DNA of 64,000 nucleotides, taken from Promethearchaeota archaeon. Its GTDB lineage: Archaea > Asgardarchaeota > Lokiarchaeia > Sigyniarchaeales > SOKP01. The notes under the pieces were generated by a model. It ran no database searches. It worked only from the letters and a program-made list of their open reading frames with translations, and was not told where the DNA came from. The translations under genes were made by a program, and so were the position numbers. Within the stretch, counting starts at the first letter, position 1; each line of letters begins with the position of its first letter. The stretch lies in the NCBI GenBank assembly GCA_019058365.1, contig JAHPZE010000003.1, forward strand, positions 1 to 64,000, read 5' to 3'. Shown in pieces: positions 62,270-64,000 of this stretch.

Positions 62270-63889
62270 TTATAACGGGGCTCCACATTTATTACAAAAT
62301 TGATAATCGCTCGACAAAATTGCTCCACATTGTTGACAAATAATAATTTCTTTTTCTGAGGGTTTTGATACTTCTGATTGAACTGGTTTGCTTTCTATAT
62401 CTGGTATATTTGGTATAATTCTTAATTTACTAACCTCTTGAGTTTCAGATCTTTTTTTTGGTGTAAATGGCATAAAATCTGCGACTATAGGTTTCTCTGT
62501 CTCATCAGTTTTTTGACTTAAAGTTTGAAATAGAGAGGGTGTGCTTGATACTTCTGCTGTTGGGGTGGTAGGGACTGGGACTGTAGTTTTAGATTCTAAT
62601 TTTTCTTTCTTTTCTTTTTTTGGTTTTTCTTTTTTTTCTTTCTTAGCTTTTTTCATATCCTCTAATAATTTTTGTTGCCTTTCCTTTTCTTCTTGGAGTT
62701 TTTTCTCCTTCTCCGCTTTCTTTTTCTGCTTTTCAGCCTTTTTCATATCTTTCTTAGAATAAACTGGTTCTGGTAAGTTATCCATCAAAGAATCTGATTT
62801 TGTTTCTTGGGTATCTTGTGGCATTAAAAAAGGAGCACCACTTGAAGGTTTACTATCAATAGATGGTGTTACCAATGGAGATTGAAATCCTTCTGGTGCA
62901 GGAGCTGGAACTGGTACATTTGATGTAAAAGGTACTGCTTTTGGTTTATATATTTCATCTCTCCTCGTTGTAATGTTTGGTTCAGAAGGACTATGTAGTT
63001 GTTCTTCAGACAATTCATTCATTAATATTTCTTCTGGTGTTTTAAAGTCGAAAACGACGGGTTGTTTACTTGTTTTTTCAATTTGTGATTCTGGTAAAGG
63101 TATTTCTGGTTCAAATTCAGGTTCAAATATAGTTGTTGGTTCTGGAACTGGTGGAGCTTCAAACTCAAATTCAGGTTCTGGTTCAAATGTTGAACTTGGT
63201 TCAATATTTCCGGGAGATATAGGTTCTGGAACGGGTGGAGCTTCAAACTCAAATTCAGGTTCTAATTGCCTTAAAGGTGTTGGATAGGTTCCTGTTGCTG
63301 TTGTGAGAATTTGACCAGGACTGAACACAATTCCTTTTGAAATTAACTGATCGGGGACTCCTGATCCGATCATTAAACATGCAAGAATATAAAAACAATC
63401 ACCAACCCCTTCACCCGTTTTCGCTGAAGTTTCCATATAATACAAATTAAATTTACTTGTGAAATCATTAATTTCTTCAATGGAGACAGCTCTTAATTCG
63501 GTCAAATCACTTTTATTACCAACAAGGAGTAAAGGAATCTCTGTTTTAACATTCGCTCTTACTTCTTCTATCCATTGAGGAAGGTGTTCAAAGCTTGCAC
63601 CATTAGTAAGATCGAAGATCAATAATGCTCCTAAAGATCCTCTATAATACATTGGTCTAATTGAACTAAACCTCTCCTGTCCTCCGGTATCCCATATTTG
63701 AAGCTTTGCTCGTATTGAGCCTTCGACAGAATCGATATTAATTGTTTTTACGTGGAAATCTACCCCAATCGTCATTTTATAATCTTCAGTGAAAAAACCC
63801 TTACTAAATCTGAGAGTTAAAGCAGTTTTTCCGACTCCACCATCTCCTACGACAATCGATTTAAAGAGATAATCATATTCTTCAGCCAT
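62270..63889 (-). CDS. Rab-like small GTPase with long repetitive tail and C-terminal zinc ribbon
   Basis: A 539-residue protein. Residues 8-180 are a complete Rab/Ras GTPase: G1 GDGGVGKT 15-22, switch I threonine T40 (YKMTIGVDF), G3 WDTGGQE 66-72, G4 NKSD 125-128, G5 ETSAK 153-157. G3 has Gly where Rabs have Ala (WDTAGQE). About 200 residues of Pro/Glu-rich linker follow with duplicated EFEFEAPPVPEP, then a lysine/glutamate helix (KKDMKKAEKQKKKAEKEKKL, about 380-440), and a final zinc ribbon CQQCG...CNKCGAPL. There is no prenylation cysteine, so membrane or partner binding may use the tail. Confidence 0.92.
   Translation of the reverse strand: MAEEYDYLFKSIVVGDGGVGKTALTLRFSKGFFTEDYKMTIGVDFHVKTINIDSVEGSIRAKLQIWDTGGQERFSSIRPMYYRGSLGALLIFDLTNGASFEHLPQWIEEVRANVKTEIPLLLVGNKSDLTELRAVSIEEINDFTSKFNLYYMETSAKTGEGVGDCFYILACLMIGSGVPDQLISKGIVFSPGQILTTATGTYPTPLRQLEPEFEFEAPPVPEPISPGNIEPSSTFEPEPEFEFEAPPVPEPTTIFEPEFEPEIPLPESQIEKTSKQPVVFDFKTPEEILMNELSEEQLHSPSEPNITTRRDEIYKPKAVPFTSNVPVPAPAPEGFQSPLVTPSIDSKPSSGAPFLMPQDTQETKSDSLMDNLPEPVYSKKDMKKAEKQKKKAEKEKKLQEEKERQQKLLEDMKKAKKEKKEKPKKEKKEKLESKTTVPVPTTPTAEVSSTPSLFQTLSQKTDETEKPIVADFMPFTPKKRSETQEVSKLRIIPNIPDIESKPVQSEVSKPSEKEIIICQQCGAILSSDYQFCNKCGAPL
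63138..63263 (-). repeat. 42-bp tandem-like direct repeat in the GTPase tail
   Basis: Two 42-bp copies (63138-63179 and 63222-63263) differ by one base (an ACT versus ACG position) and are 84 bases apart start to start, exactly 28 codons. They encode the repeated EPEFEFEAPPVPEP segments. The near-identity at DNA level, not only protein, points to a recent duplication. Confidence 0.85.
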
Positions 63890-64000
63890 TACACGTCCCT
63901 ATATTACATTTCAATTTATTATATAATGAAATATTTTCTAAAATGGTCTAGCTTTTATATATTATAACTATAAATACAAATTTATAATTTTATTTATAAA
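63890..64000. promoter_or_regulatory. Upstream region of the Rab-like GTPase gene
   Basis: The 111 bases before the ATG at 63889 are very AT-rich (several TATATA/TTTATA blocks on the minus strand), as expected for an archaeal promoter. No specific operator could be identified, and the region is cut by the window end. Confidence 0.3.

Noticed and set aside
62973..63287. Gly/Ser-rich plus-strand ORF opposite the GTPase tail
   Set aside because: It is the complement of the Pro/Glu repeats and has no independent start signal.
1..64000. CRISPR array, insertion sequence, rRNA genes or prophage
   Set aside because: No regularly spaced repeats, transposase motifs, rRNA-like GC-rich blocks or phage structural genes were seen; the only mobile element is the nrdD intein.

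Overview
The window is AT-rich and carries an archaeal core gene set: family D DNA polymerase (both subunits), Orc1/Cdc6, RpoB and RpoH, TFE, MBF1, PAN, Pelota, Cbf5, RtcB and archease, CDP-archaeol synthase. Mixed with these are eukaryote-like proteins: a Roadblock-Ras GTPase fusion, a Rab-like GTPase with a long tail, a longin-like domain, two AN1 zinc fingers fused to membrane (pseudo)proteases, and a polyproline coiled-coil protein. Together they point to an Asgard archaeon of the Lokiarchaeia type. TTG and GTG starts are common. All three tRNA genes contain intervening sequences.

Layout. 1-3.6 kb: small zinc-ribbon and charged proteins, one behind a hairpin that hides its Shine-Dalgarno sequence, then an M50 protease and a rhomboid-like protein that share an identical N-terminal AN1 finger. 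3.7-4.9 kb: HypB and an Sm-like protein. 4.9-13.8 kb: a compact eight-gene minus-strand operon of unrecognised proteins around one AAA+ ATPase. It includes a coiled-coil protein whose C-terminus resembles an SMC/Rad50 head lobe and a small protein resembling the KITE subunits of SMC complexes. This is the best candidate for an undescribed system. 14-20.4 kb: an Elf1-like gene broken by a 31-nt hairpin insertion, a large unknown protein, the polyproline protein, two helical proteins, a radical SAM protein and Pelota. 20.5-25.2 kb: a GNAT / radical SAM / nucleotidyltransferase operon, CutA and decayed sequence. 25.2-29.4 kb: longin-wHTH protein, RtcB, archease, a KH protein and CarS. 29.4-38.6 kb: a likely replication-origin neighbourhood with an ORB-like element, Orc1/Cdc6, PolD small and large subunits and an M28 peptidase. 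38.8-43.5 kb: tRNA-Leu, Roadblock-Ras, tRNA-Thr, ThiL, tRNA-Lys, Cbf5 and an RsmC-like methyltransferase. 43.6-55.5 kb: RpoH-RpoB without the usual rpoA genes downstream, membrane proteins, TFE, a molybdopterin oxidoreductase, MBF1, PAN, and a PUA-NAC pair. 55.9-64 kb: intein-containing anaerobic ribonucleotide reductase, MazG, MfnA-like decarboxylase, a zinc-ribbon protein and the long-tailed Rab-like GTPase.

Links between genes. RtcB and archease are the ligation machinery for exons cut at bulge-helix-bulge motifs, which fits the unusually placed tRNA introns here; the Elf1 insertion may be a related mRNA intron. PolD, Orc1 and the ORB-like site form a replication unit. RpoB/H, TFE, MBF1 and Elf1 form a transcription set. 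All function calls come from reading motifs and remembered family features; no database search was run.
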